NCBI GenBank assembly: GCA_021776635.1
Contig: JAJFFN010000027.1
Span: 1 to 44,016, forward strand
DNA from: Robiginitomaculum sp.
GTDB lineage: Bacteria > Pseudomonadota > Alphaproteobacteria > Caulobacterales > Maricaulaceae
Direction of reading: 5' to 3'
DNA: 44,016 nucleotides
Below, piece by piece: positions 18,399 through 27,164 of this stretch; the stretch's first letter is position 1, and each line of letters opens with the position of its first letter. Below the pieces are notes generated by a model that saw only the letters and a list, made by a program, of their open reading frames with translations, searched no databases and was not told the origin of the DNA. The position numbers were made by a program, and so were the translations under genes.

Positions 18399-18959
18399 TT
18401 ACACCGTTAACTTCGCTTCTTGGCGCATACGGGCACCTTCGCGGAAAACTTCGGAGAGGATGATCAGGGCCAATACCATAAACCAAACATATACCCGAAG
18501 ATCGGTCGCATGGATAGAGGCGCCTTCAGATGTTTTACTGACCCAAGAAATGATAAATGTTGAACACAAACGCAGTAATTCTCCTGCGGCTGCAGCAATC
18601 CATATGACCCGTAAACGGTTGGCGTTTTCAGGCACAAACGGGTCTCCGGTGACAAGCGTATGACATATTTGGCGAAGCTGTTTGATAATTATGAGGAAAA
18701 CGGCAGCCACCACAACAACACTAATAGATGAAATAAGCGCCATAAAAGGCGTTGTCACCTCAAAGGACTTTTGAACAGATTCTACGCCCACAAAAGCCAA
18801 AATTGTATAAAGTGACACCAGTGTAAAGAAAACCATAAATGCCCATCCTGCCCACCAAATTACTGTTAGCAATACATTTAAAAACCCGATGGCAGGGCTG
18901 GCTTTGGATACCTGTTCTTCGTCAGGATATAAGGGTTCTACATTCATGTTTATTGGCAT
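18399..18959 (-). CDS. DUF2975 family membrane protein
   Basis: 186 residues from the ATG at 18959, which has AAAGG about 8 bases upstream. Four hydrophobic segments (near 17-45, 62-85, 115-135 and 145-165) and the conserved loop ICHTLVTGDPFVPENANRLRVI place it in DUF2975. Such proteins are paired with small XRE regulators and are thought, from context only, to be membrane sensors or antagonists of the regulator. It is the first gene of the operon ending with mscS. Confidence 0.82.
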   Translation of the reverse strand: MPINMNVEPLYPDEEQVSKASPAIGFLNVLLTVIWWAGWAFMVFFTLVSLYTILAFVGVESVQKSFEVTTPFMALISSISVVVVAAVFLIIIKQLRQICHTLVTGDPFVPENANRLRVIWIAAAAGELLRLCSTFIISWVSKTSEGASIHATDLRVYVWFMVLALIILSEVFREGARMRQEAKLTV

Positions 18960-19071
18960 ATATGACCTTTTCAAACTTATCGATAATCAATATTGTACAG
19001 CAAGGCAAGGTAAAATATTGGCAATTGTCAACAAGGCTTTACGTTACAAACAAAACAAGATAGGAGCAATT

Positions 19072-19731
19072 ATGCGCCATCCACTGAACAGAATAGTTGT
19101 TGCTTCACATAATGAAGGCAAGGTTCGCGAAATCCGGGCTTTGTTAAAACCATATGGTGTCCGTACCTTTAGCGCGGCGGAATTGGGTCTTATTGACCCT
19201 GTGGAAACGGGGGCAAGCTTTGTAGAAAATGCAGAGCTTAAAGCTAAAATCGCGGCGGATGCTGCCGGTATGGCTGCATTGGCTGATGATAGCGGGTTGG
19301 CGGTTGATGCGCTGGGCGGCAAACCCGGTATTCATTCCGCAAGATGGGGAGAACGCCCGGATGGGAGCCGCGATTTCAATATGGCGATGGAAAAAGTGCA
19401 CGACAAAATGCAACACGTCGGCGGAGTTGATACGGCGCGGTTTATCTGCGCACTTTCATTGGCTTTTCCTGCAAATGGTGTAAGCACATATGAAGGCAAG
19501 GTTGAAGGACATTTGGTCTGGCCGCCGCGCGGGCGTAAAGGTTTTGGCTATGACCCCATATTTGTCGCCAACGGCGATACAAAAACATTCGCAGAAATAG
19601 ATCCGCAAGAAAAGCACGCCAAATGCCACCGCGCAGACGCATTTGCAAAATTCATCAAAGTTTGGTTTTTGCAAAAAACGCAAGGTGTAGCCGGTCAAGC
19701 ATCACCAGATAACCCAAAGAAAAATGGATAA
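19072..19731 (+). CDS. rdgB: XTP/dITP diphosphatase (RdgB/HAM1)
   Basis: 219 residues. It hydrolyses non-canonical purine NTPs (dITP, XTP) to monophosphates, cleaning the nucleotide pool. Motifs are SHNEGKVREI near the N-terminus, ADDSGLAVDALGGKPGIHSARW with the catalytic/metal acidic residues, EGKVEGHL, GFGYDPIF and the terminal HRADAFAKF. The open frame continues upstream to 18889, but the ATG at 19072 is preceded by TAGGAG at the right distance and gives the family N-terminus. It overlaps hemW by 8 bp. Confidence 0.96.
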   Translation: MRHPLNRIVVASHNEGKVREIRALLKPYGVRTFSAAELGLIDPVETGASFVENAELKAKIAADAAGMAALADDSGLAVDALGGKPGIHSARWGERPDGSRDFNMAMEKVHDKMQHVGGVDTARFICALSLAFPANGVSTYEGKVEGHLVWPPRGRKGFGYDPIFVANGDTKTFAEIDPQEKHAKCHRADAFAKFIKVWFLQKTQGVAGQASPDNPKKNG

Positions 19732-20899
19732 TATTGGCCTCTATATCCACTGGCCATATTGCGCCCGAATTTGCCCTTATTGTGATTTTAATATTTATAA
19801 GAGCAAGTCTGATACGCAAGCCGCACTGGTAAATGCTATCTTGATCGATATGGAGCATTGGCGGCGCTTAAGTGGGCCGCGCAATCTTATCAGTATACAT
19901 TTTGGCGGCGGCACACCTTCTTTGCTTTTAGCGCGCAATGTACAAAACCTTATTGAAAAAGCCAAATCGTTATGGACCCCGACCGATAATTTGGAGGTTG
20001 GGCTGGAAGCTAACCCCAAGGATGTCAACAAGGGTTCTTTGCTTGCGTGGCGCAAAGCGGGCATTGAACGGCTTTCTATCGGCGTGCAAAGCTTTGATGA
20101 CGTTGCCCTCCAATTCTTGGGCCGAGACCACGACGGAAAATTAGCAAGACGTGCACTTGAACTTGCCGTGGAGATAATGCCGCGCGTTTCAGCAGACTTG
20201 ATCTATGGTTGGAAGGGTGAAACGCCGGCGATATTACAAGAAGATTTGCAAACGGCCATGGCAAGTCATGTGTCACATATTTCCACTTACCAACTGACGA
20301 TTGAACAAAAGACGGCATTTGGGCAAGCTGAAAAACGCGGCGTGAACAAAGCCGTAAACAATGACTGCAGTGCTGATTTATTCGAGCAAGCCATAGCAAC
20401 ACTTTCCCAGCAAGGGTTTGAGCAATACGAAGTGTCAAATTTTTCCAAGAGTAAAGACGCGCGTTCCCGTCATAATTTACTTTATTGGCAAGGCGGCGAT
20501 TACGCAGGTATTGGCCCAGGTGCTCATGGCCGCTTAACTGTAGGGGGCCGCTTAACTGTAGGGGAGCGCTTAAACGTTGAGGGGCGCAGGCTCGCAACTA
20601 TAGCCAGTTTAAAACCCAATGCGTATATATCTTGTGTAAAAAACCGCGGTCACGGCATCAATACGCAAGAAAAACTAAGCGCCAAGGATTGGGCCGAAGA
20701 ATATGTATTGATGGGGATGCGTATAAAGGATGGTGTTTTCCTGTCTCGTTATGAACACATTAGTGGTCAGGCGATAGCGACTGAAAAAATCCAGCAATAT
20801 ACAAAGGCGGGATTATTGACGCAGCAAGGGGATCGGTTAAGCGCAACGCCTAAGGGAAGGTTTGTGCTTGATGCCCTTTGCCGCGAACTGCTTCTTTAA
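19724..20899 (+). CDS. hemW: HemW-like radical SAM protein
   Basis: 391 residues. Radical SAM CxxxCxxC cluster motif C13-C17-C20 (CARICPYCDFN) after GLYIHWPY, then HFGGGTPSLL, EANPKD, ERLSIGVQSF and DLIYGWKGE, followed by the HemN/HemW C-terminal domain (EQYEVSNF, HNLLYWQGGDYAGIGPGAHG). HemW proteins bind heme and act as heme chaperones rather than true coproporphyrinogen dehydrogenases. The short Cys motif at the extreme N-terminus supports HemW over HemN. Oddity: residues 270-287 are three tandem copies of a six-residue unit (RLTVGG/RLTVGE/RLNVEG) inserted after GPGAHG. Its position downstream of rdgB is a common alphaproteobacterial arrangement. Confidence 0.92.
   Translation: MDNIGLYIHWPYCARICPYCDFNIYKSKSDTQAALVNAILIDMEHWRRLSGPRNLISIHFGGGTPSLLLARNVQNLIEKAKSLWTPTDNLEVGLEANPKDVNKGSLLAWRKAGIERLSIGVQSFDDVALQFLGRDHDGKLARRALELAVEIMPRVSADLIYGWKGETPAILQEDLQTAMASHVSHISTYQLTIEQKTAFGQAEKRGVNKAVNNDCSADLFEQAIATLSQQGFEQYEVSNFSKSKDARSRHNLLYWQGGDYAGIGPGAHGRLTVGGRLTVGERLNVEGRRLATIASLKPNAYISCVKNRGHGINTQEKLSAKDWAEEYVLMGMRIKDGVFLSRYEHISGQAIATEKIQQYTKAGLLTQQGDRLSATPKGRFVLDALCRELLL
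20531..20584 (+). repeat. three 18-bp tandem repeats inside hemW
   Basis: Units begin at 20531, 20549 and 20567. The first two are nearly identical (CGCTTAACTGTAGGGG plus two bases) and the third is diverged (CGCTTAAACGTTGAGGGG). They stay in frame and add about 12-18 residues to a loop of HemW just after the GPGAHG motif. Confidence 0.95.
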
Positions 20900-20935
20900 A
20901 TCGTCACGCGCTATTTCTATAAAAGAAAGGTTTGC

Positions 20936-22306
20936 TTAAAACGCCCCATCCGTAGATTTTGGCGCGGGATCAATAACCACAAATTGACCGCCCTTGATTT
21001 GGTAAACGGCAAGTCCGCGTTCTGGCATGCCAAAAGGGGTAAACCTGACCAAACCATCGACGCCGAAAAAACCTGCTGGGTCTATTAGCCTTTCTATGCG
21101 GTCATCGTTTTCATTGTCTACACCAGCCGCTACAAAGGCGGCAATCGACAGGCCGTCATAGGCCAATGAGGCCAAACGAGAAGGTTCATCCCCGTAAAGC
21201 GCATCAAAATTTGCATTGAAAATATTTTTCCCGTCAAGGTCGGGCCCAGCGAAAATGCCGCCCGCCAAGGCCGGTTCTTTAGCCGCTTCGTCCCGGTTCC
21301 AAAGACCTGTACCCATGATTTGAACATGGCGTGTGTTTTCATTATAAAATGTCAATAGCGGGGCCAATGACCGCAAAGCCGTGCCACCTTCGGGTAAAAG
21401 TACAACATGATAAGGGTCTTCAAATTCAGGGTTTTCAGCCGTTTCTTCTGGTGACGGGAACAGCCCCGCTAACCGCGCCGCAGGTTCTTGCATAACTGTA
21501 ATATCTTTACCGGCATAAGTTTCTACACCCGCCATAACGCCGTCCATGCGCCTGACTTCAGACTGATAAGCGTTTAACACGCGCCTGCCGTAAGTTGAGT
21601 TAGGGCCTAAGAATGCGAATTTAGATGCGCCCGCTTCTGTAGCAAATTTCGTAATCCGCCGCACTTCTGCTTCGGGCGGAAAGCTCAGCAAATATACACC
21701 CCCGCCAGATACAGACGTATCCGTAGAAAATCCAATAACCGGTACACCGGACTGACGTGCCGCCGTACCTGCCGCTTTTACGGAGCCCGCTAATACAGGG
21801 CCAATAATGACATCGGCACCCTGATCAATTGCGGTATGCGCAGCTATTTTTGCGCCCTCGGGTGTGCCTTTGCTATCAAGAGCAATCAATAAAATATTGT
21901 CGTCATCTTTATCAAAAACCGACATTTCTGCTGCTTGTAACATGGAGGCGGCTTCGCTACGAAGCACACTGGACCGCGCAGAAAACGGTAAAAGTATAGC
22001 AATGCGCCTTATGTCTTTGCCGGCCATAAAGGCGGGGCTAAGGCCGATGATTTCATCTTCTTGTTCAGGCTCTAGCTCTGGGTCTTCGTCGTCTGGTTCT
22101 TGAGGTTCAGACGCGTCAACGTCCGGCCTTTGCCCGGGGGCTTGGCCTTGTGAGCCTGGGTTTTGCGGACCTGGATAATGTGGGCCTGGTTGTGTTGTGG
22201 TGCAGGCACTTAACAAAATCCCGCCCAAAATAAAGGCGGTTATCATTTGCCAAGACTTCCATATAAAGTCTCTCGCTTTTGTTGTTACATGCTCGTAAAC
22301 TGACAT
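20936..22306 (-). CDS. LpoA/YraM-like lipoprotein with periplasmic-binding fold
   Basis: 456 residues from the ATG at 22306; a GTG at 22330 would add eight residues. A type II signal peptide ends in the lipobox LLSAC (C35). A Pro/Gln-rich then strongly acidic linker (about 38-70) leads to a type I periplasmic-binding fold (about 72-450: RRIAILLPFSARSSVLRSEAASMLQAAEM, ADVIIGPVLAGSVKAAGTAARQSGVPVIGFSTD, FAFLGPNSTYGRRVLNAYQ). It sits divergent to rsmI-yraN, the genomic context of the penicillin-binding-protein activator LpoA/YraM. The TPR domain of E. coli LpoA is absent, as usual in alphaproteobacteria. It is probably an outer-membrane lipoprotein; activation of a PBP is inferred. The alternative is a branched-chain amino-acid-type solute receptor. 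Confidence 0.8.
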   Translation of the reverse strand: MSVYEHVTTKARDFIWKSWQMITAFILGGILLSACTTTQPGPHYPGPQNPGSQGQAPGQRPDVDASEPQEPDDEDPELEPEQEDEIIGLSPAFMAGKDIRRIAILLPFSARSSVLRSEAASMLQAAEMSVFDKDDDNILLIALDSKGTPEGAKIAAHTAIDQGADVIIGPVLAGSVKAAGTAARQSGVPVIGFSTDTSVSGGGVYLLSFPPEAEVRRITKFATEAGASKFAFLGPNSTYGRRVLNAYQSEVRRMDGVMAGVETYAGKDITVMQEPAARLAGLFPSPEETAENPEFEDPYHVVLLPEGGTALRSLAPLLTFYNENTRHVQIMGTGLWNRDEAAKEPALAGGIFAGPDLDGKNIFNANFDALYGDEPSRLASLAYDGLSIAAFVAAGVDNENDDRIERLIDPAGFFGVDGLVRFTPFGMPERGLAVYQIKGGQFVVIDPAPKSTDGAF

Positions 22307-22335
22307 AAATAATTCCAAACCTGAGAACACATATT

Positions 22336-23262
22336 GTGCCCAATGACAATCAAACCGACCCCGTAAGCCCTGACACTATAAGGCGTGCTCAAAAAGAGCA
22401 ATCCCAAAACGCGGCCCAAATACAGTTAAGCCCGCTTGCGCCGGGGCTGTACATTGTTGCCACACCTATCGGCAATTTACGCGACATCACATTGCGGGCT
22501 CTTGACATATTGGCTAGCGTTGATTTGGTGTTGGCCGAAGACACCCGCCGTGCCCGTATTTTGCTTGGGGCTTATAATCTCAAAGCCTCTGTAAGTGCCT
22601 ATCATGACCATAATGTGGCAAAGAAATTACCCAGTGTTATAAAACACATATCACAAGGCAAGTCTGTGGCGTTAATTAGTGATGCCGGCACGCCATTGGT
22701 CAATGACCCTGGTTACAAATTGGTTCGCGCCTGTATTGAAGAAAAACTGCCGATTTTTGCCGCCCCAGGTGCGAGTGCCGTCTTGGCGGGCCTGGTTAGC
22801 TCCGGCCTGCCGCCTGATAAATTTCTGTTTGCAGGTTTTTTGCCGCCTAAACCTACTGCGCGGCGCTTGGCACTTCGCAGCGTTGCATCTGTTCCAGCCA
22901 GTTTAATTTATTTTGAAACGGCAAAACGTATAGAGGCTTGCTTGGTCGACATGCAAATGGTTTTTGGTGACCGGCAGATCGTTATTGCCCGCGAGCTAAC
23001 TAAAAAATTTGAAGAAATTCTACGCGGCAGTATCAGCGAGCTTATTGTGTGTGTAAAAGAAACACCTCTTCGCGGCGAAATCGTCGTTGTCGTCGCACCG
23101 CCCAGCACACAAGAAAAATGGGATGAGAATGCTGTCCGCGCTGCACTGCTACCATTACTAAAAACTGAAGGCGTTAAGCGGGCAGCTGCAACAATAGCCG
23201 AAAAGAGCGGCCATAGAAAACGAGAGATTTACAATATGGCTCTTAAGTTAAAAGATGAATAA
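22336..23262 (+). CDS. rsmI: 16S rRNA (cytidine-1402 2'-O) methyltransferase RsmI
   Basis: 308 residues starting at GTG 22336. A 35-residue polar leader precedes the tetrapyrrole-methylase-like core: YIVATPIGNLRDITLRALDIL, LAEDTRRARILL, LISDAGTPLVNDPGYKLV, APGASAVLAGLVSSGLP and FYETAKR-like IYFETAKRIEA. It methylates the ribose of C1402 in the ribosomal decoding centre. The start lies only about 29 bp from that of the divergent lipoprotein gene. It overlaps yraN by 8 bp. Confidence 0.95.
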   Translation: MPNDNQTDPVSPDTIRRAQKEQSQNAAQIQLSPLAPGLYIVATPIGNLRDITLRALDILASVDLVLAEDTRRARILLGAYNLKASVSAYHDHNVAKKLPSVIKHISQGKSVALISDAGTPLVNDPGYKLVRACIEEKLPIFAAPGASAVLAGLVSSGLPPDKFLFAGFLPPKPTARRLALRSVASVPASLIYFETAKRIEACLVDMQMVFGDRQIVIARELTKKFEEILRGSISELIVCVKETPLRGEIVVVVAPPSTQEKWDENAVRAALLPLLKTEGVKRAAATIAEKSGHRKREIYNMALKLKDE

Positions 23263-23620
23263 TCAAACCCGCAAGCAGGCGGAGCGAAGGGGCCGACGGG
23301 CTGAGAGGATCGCGGCGGGCTTGCTTAGATTAAAGGGCTACAAAATATTGGAGCGCCGCCAACAAACGCCCCACGGCGAAATCGACCTGATTGCCCTTCG
23401 CGGTAAAATTTTGGCAATAGTAGAGGTTAAACAGCGCCAAACGCTGGATCTTGCACAACAGGCGCTGCACAATGCGGACTTGTCACGGATAGAAGAAGCC
23501 GCTTATTATTATCAGGCCCGAAACACAAAGTGGGAAAACAAAAGCATACGCTTTGATGCCGTTTTTGTAATGCCCTGGTTGCGGGTGAAGCATGTCAAGG
23601 ACGCCTGGCGCGGCTATTAA
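23255..23620 (+). CDS. yraN: YraN/UPF0102 endonuclease-like protein
   Basis: 121 residues with a PD-(D/E)XK-like core: RRGRRAERIAAGLLRLKGYKILERR, then GEIDLIALRGKILAIVEVKQR with the D, E and K of the nuclease-fold motif, and IRFDAVFV. The family resembles Holliday-junction resolvases but has no settled role. It is co-transcribed with rsmI (8-bp overlap), as in many proteobacteria. Confidence 0.93.
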   Translation: MNNQTRKQAERRGRRAERIAAGLLRLKGYKILERRQQTPHGEIDLIALRGKILAIVEVKQRQTLDLAQQALHNADLSRIEEAAYYYQARNTKWENKSIRFDAVFVMPWLRVKHVKDAWRGY

Positions 23621-23662
23621 ACACCTATATTAAACACTTGTAATAGACATTGGTCACGGCAA

Positions 23663-24352
23663 TTAAATATATGTACTCTCAAGGCCTATGACGTATTTGG
23701 AATGGCGGAAAATGCGGAATGGGAGATTGCGTAAAATGGCTTGCATTTGTAGGCGCTTGGACGCCGGGTATTTAAACTCTACCACGGCATAGACGGGGGA
23801 ATTGGTGAAATGCGAAACGGGTTCGGGGTGTAAGCGTTTGAATTTTTGCTCAAGATCTATGGTCATGCGCAGATTTGGACCCAGCATAAAATACTGTCGG
23901 TCATATTGAACTTCCAGCACAGGAAACAGCGGTGCCATTTTCAAGGTTTCCAGTGTGGTGTCGTTCCCAGCCAATATTTCTCGTAGGCCGTCCTTGGTGT
24001 GGGGTAGGATTAAGGCTTTATTGGTCAACCGCTCGGTTTCCTTACGCGAAGCTTTATTTGCCTTTATTTTTTGTTCAAGTGTTAGTTTGGAGACATCATC
24101 ATTATACCACCTAATTCGGGTTTTACGCCGTGCACCAATACCGGATATATTATCAATATAGTCAGAAAAATCTGCGCCATCATAATAGACGGAGTTTATG
24201 CGGCGGTCAGGAAAGGGCGAGGTCGGATATAAGCCGGATCGATACAGGTGCGGCAAAAAATCTTCATACTGTAGCCGGTCGAGCGGCATCTTTATTTCGT
24301 AGCGAAAGCCTTCTAACGCAGCCGCATTGCTCGGTTTGAAAAATGCGTTCAT
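23663..24352 (-). CDS. VTC-domain polyphosphate-polymerase-like protein
   Basis: 229 residues, essentially one VTC domain. Expected active-site elements of the tunnel fold are visible: RYEIKMPL with K21, RRINSVYYD (50-58), RKTRIRWY with R79/R81, LEQKIKANKASRKE with K95, VVEFKYP and the terminal SKYVIGLE. In yeast Vtc4 this fold polymerises polyphosphate from ATP. Retention of the basic and acidic residues argues for an active triphosphate-tunnel enzyme. It is the last gene of a DUF4956-CotH-VTC operon, overlapping the CotH stop by 4 bp, which suggests a phosphate or polyphosphate product linked to an exported CotH-type protein. No separate transmembrane helix is present, so it is soluble or membrane-recruited. 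Confidence 0.85.
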   Translation of the reverse strand: MNAFFKPSNAAALEGFRYEIKMPLDRLQYEDFLPHLYRSGLYPTSPFPDRRINSVYYDGADFSDYIDNISGIGARRKTRIRWYNDDVSKLTLEQKIKANKASRKETERLTNKALILPHTKDGLREILAGNDTTLETLKMAPLFPVLEVQYDRQYFMLGPNLRMTIDLEQKFKRLHPEPVSHFTNSPVYAVVEFKYPASKRLQMQAILRNLPFRIFRHSKYVIGLESTYI

Positions 24353-27135
24353 TGGCCTGTCCCTTCAACCAACAATCCGGCATGGGTCATTTGTTTTCGA
24401 CTTAATTTTGTTTGGGCGATGCGCACATCATTTAAGGTGATGCGCGTCCTTTCCTGTTGACCGGTTTTGACCATATGGCTTGCAAATTTGCAGTTCGTGC
24501 AATTGATTTGGGATGGGCCGTATTCTGGTTTTTTAATGTAGGTCATCAAGGCTGTTCCAGAAATATTATTAAAGGTAATGTTATTGATATTCGCCCGTGA
24601 TAAATCTTTACTAACGACGCCCAACACTGCGCCGTTTATGTGAATGTCTCTTGCTTTTATTGTTGATTTCTCGCCGACAGAAATTGCTTTGTCTCCAATC
24701 TGCTTCATGGTGATATCGTTCAGCGTTAACGTCGTACCGGAAATATCAATGCCGTCATTGCCGCTTGCATTAAATTGGGATGACGTGATGGTGCCTGTGG
24801 AAAAATCTGCATCAAAGGCATCGGCACGCGCGCCATTGATTGTAATGTTGGTCAATGTGAAATCCGATTTGACAATATTGAGTGCATCTTCACATTGGGC
24901 GTTTACAAAGGAAGAATTGGCAATATCAACATTGCTTTCGTAAAAACTCATACAGCCCGTCATACCATAATACCCTTGCCTATTGGCAAGATTTTGTGTC
25001 CCTGTACCCGTGAGAGAGAGGTGACGTACAAAAGAGCGTGCGGTAGATTTGGAAACCAACACACCACCCCAAGCTCCCATGGTGAAATAATTTGTATTGG
25101 AATGAACATTTATTTTGACCGGCATATCGGCAGTGCCTGCCACATGTAAAGGGCCAGATATTTTAAGCAAGCTACCGTTTTTAAAATTAAGCGCCGCGCC
25201 AGCCTGCATAATGACTTTCCAATTTTGAGGTAGGGCTAGACTTGCACTCAAATCGTATGTTCCTGCGCTAAACACCACTTGCTTGCGAGCCGTATCGACA
25301 TTTCCCGCGCCGACCAATTTGCGAAGCGCGTTCATTGAGCCATCTGCAAATCCTGAAACTGCATTTTTAAATTGGATGTCGACAACCTTTGTATAAGGTC
25401 GACCCTGATACATGTAATTCAGTTTAAACTGTTTATACTTGCTTATATCTTCATCGGATACGTACACGGATTGGTTGACAAGTAGCGGGCTTTGTTGCGC
25501 ACTTTGTAGAATGAAAGGCTTGAAATTAAGCGCACGGACATAGTTGTTTTTACCCGTCACATAAATGCTTTTAAGCTCAATATCCTCTAAGGTTAAATTA
25601 CGAAATTCAAACACACCGCCCCGCCCGGTCATTTCTTTGTTTACAAAGTAAAAGGCGGTTAAATGGCTGTTTAACACCTGTTGGTCTTGCAAGAATTGTC
25701 TGTCGATAATCCCTGGTCTGGTCCTGACAAATCCAGAATTTGCGTCGCCGTAAAAGCCGTGTTCCGCATAGGTATATTTGCTTTTCACACCTGTACCCGA
25801 TGCCAATTGCTTGTCCAATTCCACAAGCAAAGCATCTAGGTTTTTTAACAAAAGGTTTGGCGAAATATTACTGGGTAAAATTTCAAAATACTCAAAGCTG
25901 AAAAATTTACTGTGCGCAGTTTGGCTTTCTGACAGCCACTTTGAAAAGGCGGGAGATTGTAATTCTTTGCGTAGCGCTTGCGCTTCTCGTTTGACGGCAA
26001 CAACGAAAGCCTTATCGCCAAATGCGGCTTGAATATCTGCATCAACGCACATACCGAACTGGTTTGGCAGAGCCATATTGTCAAAAGAAACAGGTTCTAA
26101 AAGGCCACTAATTGGATTAAAATAGTAGCGTCTATTGTGCCAAACGGCGGAATGACATCCACCCCAAATATTGGTGATGACCCAATATTTTGCAAATTTA
26201 TCAAAATCCAGGCTGTCGCTCGCAGAAATTTTACCGTCCAAGAAATCGCGTAGCAAGGCCAGTCCGCGCATTTGGTTGTTGGTCGGTATGGAGCCGCGCT
26301 GAAAAACCTTGCCGGTATAATCTTTAATCATCACATCGCGGTGACCTGAAAGATTTTCTCGGTAAGGGTTATCAATTGGCGCCCTATTGAAATTAATATT
26401 CCACTGCGCCCACATCGGGTCTTCATTTAAGGCCAGTAACGGCCCGTCGCGGCGATTTTGGGCTTCGATCATTTCCTTGGCGAAATGTTCCTCCATAGAC
26501 ATGATGCCTATTGAAATATCATTGATATAGACGTCGACAAATTTTTGCCTCGGCGCAAGAATATCTTGTTTGCGCATATGGGCTAATAATAAGGGGCCTG
26601 TTCCGTAAGCGCGGGTTATAGGGTGCTGGATTGAAAAGGTTTTCATGCCAAACAAATAACCCCCAGAACGGGTTTTTATTCGGTAAGAAATTTTGGTTGG
26701 ATGAGACAAATGATCACCCCAATCCCCTTTTAGGCGCAGTTTTACTTTGGATTGTTCCTTGCGCCCGTCAAACTCTACTATGACCGAGCCTTTGACCCAG
26801 TCTTGTTTGTTTGTGAAATGTATCGGAACGCGCATCCCCAAAACATATTTGCGTTTTTCTTCAATCTTGTTGATGGCACCGTCAGTCATATAAATCCGCA
26901 TGACGGGCAATTGATTTTTTGAGACCTCCAGACGGTTAATACCGTGGGAAACGGTTTCGGCGTCACGGGTAATTGGTGCTACGATGGTACAGCGCAAACT
27001 ACCATGTACGCAATTTCCCTTTAAGGTTTTGACCAATAGAAAAACGGAATTCGGGTGTTTTTTAATGGAAGTTGAAGCCAGGATAAAGAAGGCCGCCAAT
27101 AAAATTACCAAAAGAGTTGAAATGTAATTTTTCAT
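24349..27135 (-). CDS. exported CotH-like kinase domain fused to parallel beta-helix
   Basis: 928 residues from the ATG at 27135. A signal peptide/anchor (MKNYISTLLVILLAAFFILA) precedes a region of about 90-470 with the CotH layout: KLRLKGDWGDH, SYRIKTRSGGYLFGMKTFSIQ, VDVYINDISIGIMSMEEHFAKEMIE and DFDKFAKYWVITNIWGGCHSAVWHNRRYYF-like (split by the beta-strand pattern). CotH proteins are atypical secreted protein kinases. Residues about 590-930 contain short repeated strands (VDIANSSFVNAQ, FTLTNITINGA, GTTLTLNDITM) typical of a right-handed parallel beta-helix, so this would be a two-domain periplasmic or surface protein. It sits between DUF4956 and VTC genes. The CotH assignment is by pattern; kinase activity is not shown. 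Confidence 0.78.
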   Translation of the reverse strand: MKNYISTLLVILLAAFFILASTSIKKHPNSVFLLVKTLKGNCVHGSLRCTIVAPITRDAETVSHGINRLEVSKNQLPVMRIYMTDGAINKIEEKRKYVLGMRVPIHFTNKQDWVKGSVIVEFDGRKEQSKVKLRLKGDWGDHLSHPTKISYRIKTRSGGYLFGMKTFSIQHPITRAYGTGPLLLAHMRKQDILAPRQKFVDVYINDISIGIMSMEEHFAKEMIEAQNRRDGPLLALNEDPMWAQWNINFNRAPIDNPYRENLSGHRDVMIKDYTGKVFQRGSIPTNNQMRGLALLRDFLDGKISASDSLDFDKFAKYWVITNIWGGCHSAVWHNRRYYFNPISGLLEPVSFDNMALPNQFGMCVDADIQAAFGDKAFVVAVKREAQALRKELQSPAFSKWLSESQTAHSKFFSFEYFEILPSNISPNLLLKNLDALLVELDKQLASGTGVKSKYTYAEHGFYGDANSGFVRTRPGIIDRQFLQDQQVLNSHLTAFYFVNKEMTGRGGVFEFRNLTLEDIELKSIYVTGKNNYVRALNFKPFILQSAQQSPLLVNQSVYVSDEDISKYKQFKLNYMYQGRPYTKVVDIQFKNAVSGFADGSMNALRKLVGAGNVDTARKQVVFSAGTYDLSASLALPQNWKVIMQAGAALNFKNGSLLKISGPLHVAGTADMPVKINVHSNTNYFTMGAWGGVLVSKSTARSFVRHLSLTGTGTQNLANRQGYYGMTGCMSFYESNVDIANSSFVNAQCEDALNIVKSDFTLTNITINGARADAFDADFSTGTITSSQFNASGNDGIDISGTTLTLNDITMKQIGDKAISVGEKSTIKARDIHINGAVLGVVSKDLSRANINNITFNNISGTALMTYIKKPEYGPSQINCTNCKFASHMVKTGQQERTRITLNDVRIAQTKLSRKQMTHAGLLVEGTGQ

Positions 27136-27164
27136 AGTGTCAATCGGTGTCCCAAGCACTGATT

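Noticed and set aside
18889..19071. Upstream extension of rdgB
   Set aside because: Overlaps the divergent DUF2975 gene and lacks family similarity; ATG 19072 has a good ribosome site.
20531..20584. CRISPR-like direct repeats
   Set aside because: Contiguous tandem units without spacers, inside hemW and in frame.
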